Of a stretch of DNA of 64,000 nt, positions 63,915 through 64,000 are shown in pieces; the stretch's first letter is position 1; every line of letters starts with the position of its first letter. Both the position numbers and the translations under genes were made by a program. The notes beneath the pieces are model-generated. The model made no database searches. It was not told where the DNA came from and was given only the letters and a program-made list of their open reading frames with translations. The stretch is from an uncultured Bacilli bacterium (GTDB taxonomy: Bacteria; Bacillota_I; Bacilli_A; RF39; UBA660). The DNA is taken from assembly GCA_934168275.1 (NCBI GenBank), contig CAKPNA010000005.1, forward strand, positions 18,220 through 82,219, written 5' to 3'.

Positions 63915-64000
63915 CGTTTTCTTTCTAGAGAAATCAATCATATGTTACACTTTTTTTATAAAAGTCCTTTATTGCTTATATATTTCACATAAAAAGGTAT

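Overview
The window is AT-rich (roughly 27-30% G+C by eye) chromosomal DNA from an endospore-forming Bacillota, most likely a gut-type member of the Bacilli/Erysipelotrichia side. The evidence is Shine-Dalgarno-led genes, consensus sigma-A promoters, a T-box, TGA used as a stop codon, and many sporulation genes: spoVAC-spoVAD-spoVAE, spoIIM, spoIIP, gpr, spoIVB, a CotZ/ExsY-type coat protein and a YjcZ-like peptide. Several gene orders match Bacillus subtilis: aspS - 6S RNA - tcdA(yrvM) - rarA(yrvN) ... mnmA; rpsT / gpr - spoIIP - yqxA-like; and mutL ... miaA. The exact genus cannot be named from the sequence.

Layout: 0-6 kb, smc with short arms and a large unknown gene. 5.7-9.6 kb, a leader region with a poly-G tract, a SipW/TasA-type exported protein carrying a GC-rich hypervariable-looking patch, a PASTA-NodB deacetylase and a pilin-like protein. 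9.6-15 kb, tgt, a spore coat protein, an AGCS transporter and the spoVA operon. 15-22 kb, def, DacF-like carboxypeptidase, ogt-tag alkylation repair beside a deletion scar, and fragments resembling CarD and alpha-CTD. 22-29.7 kb, PAP2-dgkA, a two-component system, HtrA, and a Y-family polymerase with its YolD-like partner. 29.7-36.5 kb, a very short T-box and aspS, a putative type VII-like secreted pair, 6S RNA and tcdA. 36.5-43.5 kb, rarA, xerD, phosphohexomutase, a 0.7-kb non-coding region with five degenerate direct repeats, an XRE regulator, mnmA and spoIIM. 43.5-49.5 kb, small membrane proteins, mscL, a radical-SAM pair, an amidoligase pair and spoIVB. 49.6-51.3 kb, two tandem type III toxin-antitoxin loci. 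51.3-56 kb, zupT, yqxA-like/spoIIP/gpr, rpsT and a transglutaminase-like protein. 56-64 kb, a minus-strand run mutL - fic - three repeat-family genes - miaA - LOG protein.

The two most notable systems are as follows. (1) A duplicated CptIN-like type III toxin-antitoxin. Its RNA repeats of 49-50 nt show interleaved, covarying stems (H-type pseudoknots) upstream of two paralogous endoribonuclease-type toxins, each with its own promoter and attenuating terminator. (2) An accessory block between mutL and miaA. It has a self-inhibited Fic protein followed by two unrecognised proteins built of ten and eleven tandem 26-residue repeats, with a 90-residue protein between them. A third candidate is a diversity-generating-retroelement-style variable patch at the 3' end of the exported-protein gene; no reverse transcriptase is present in the window, so it would have to act from elsewhere in the genome.
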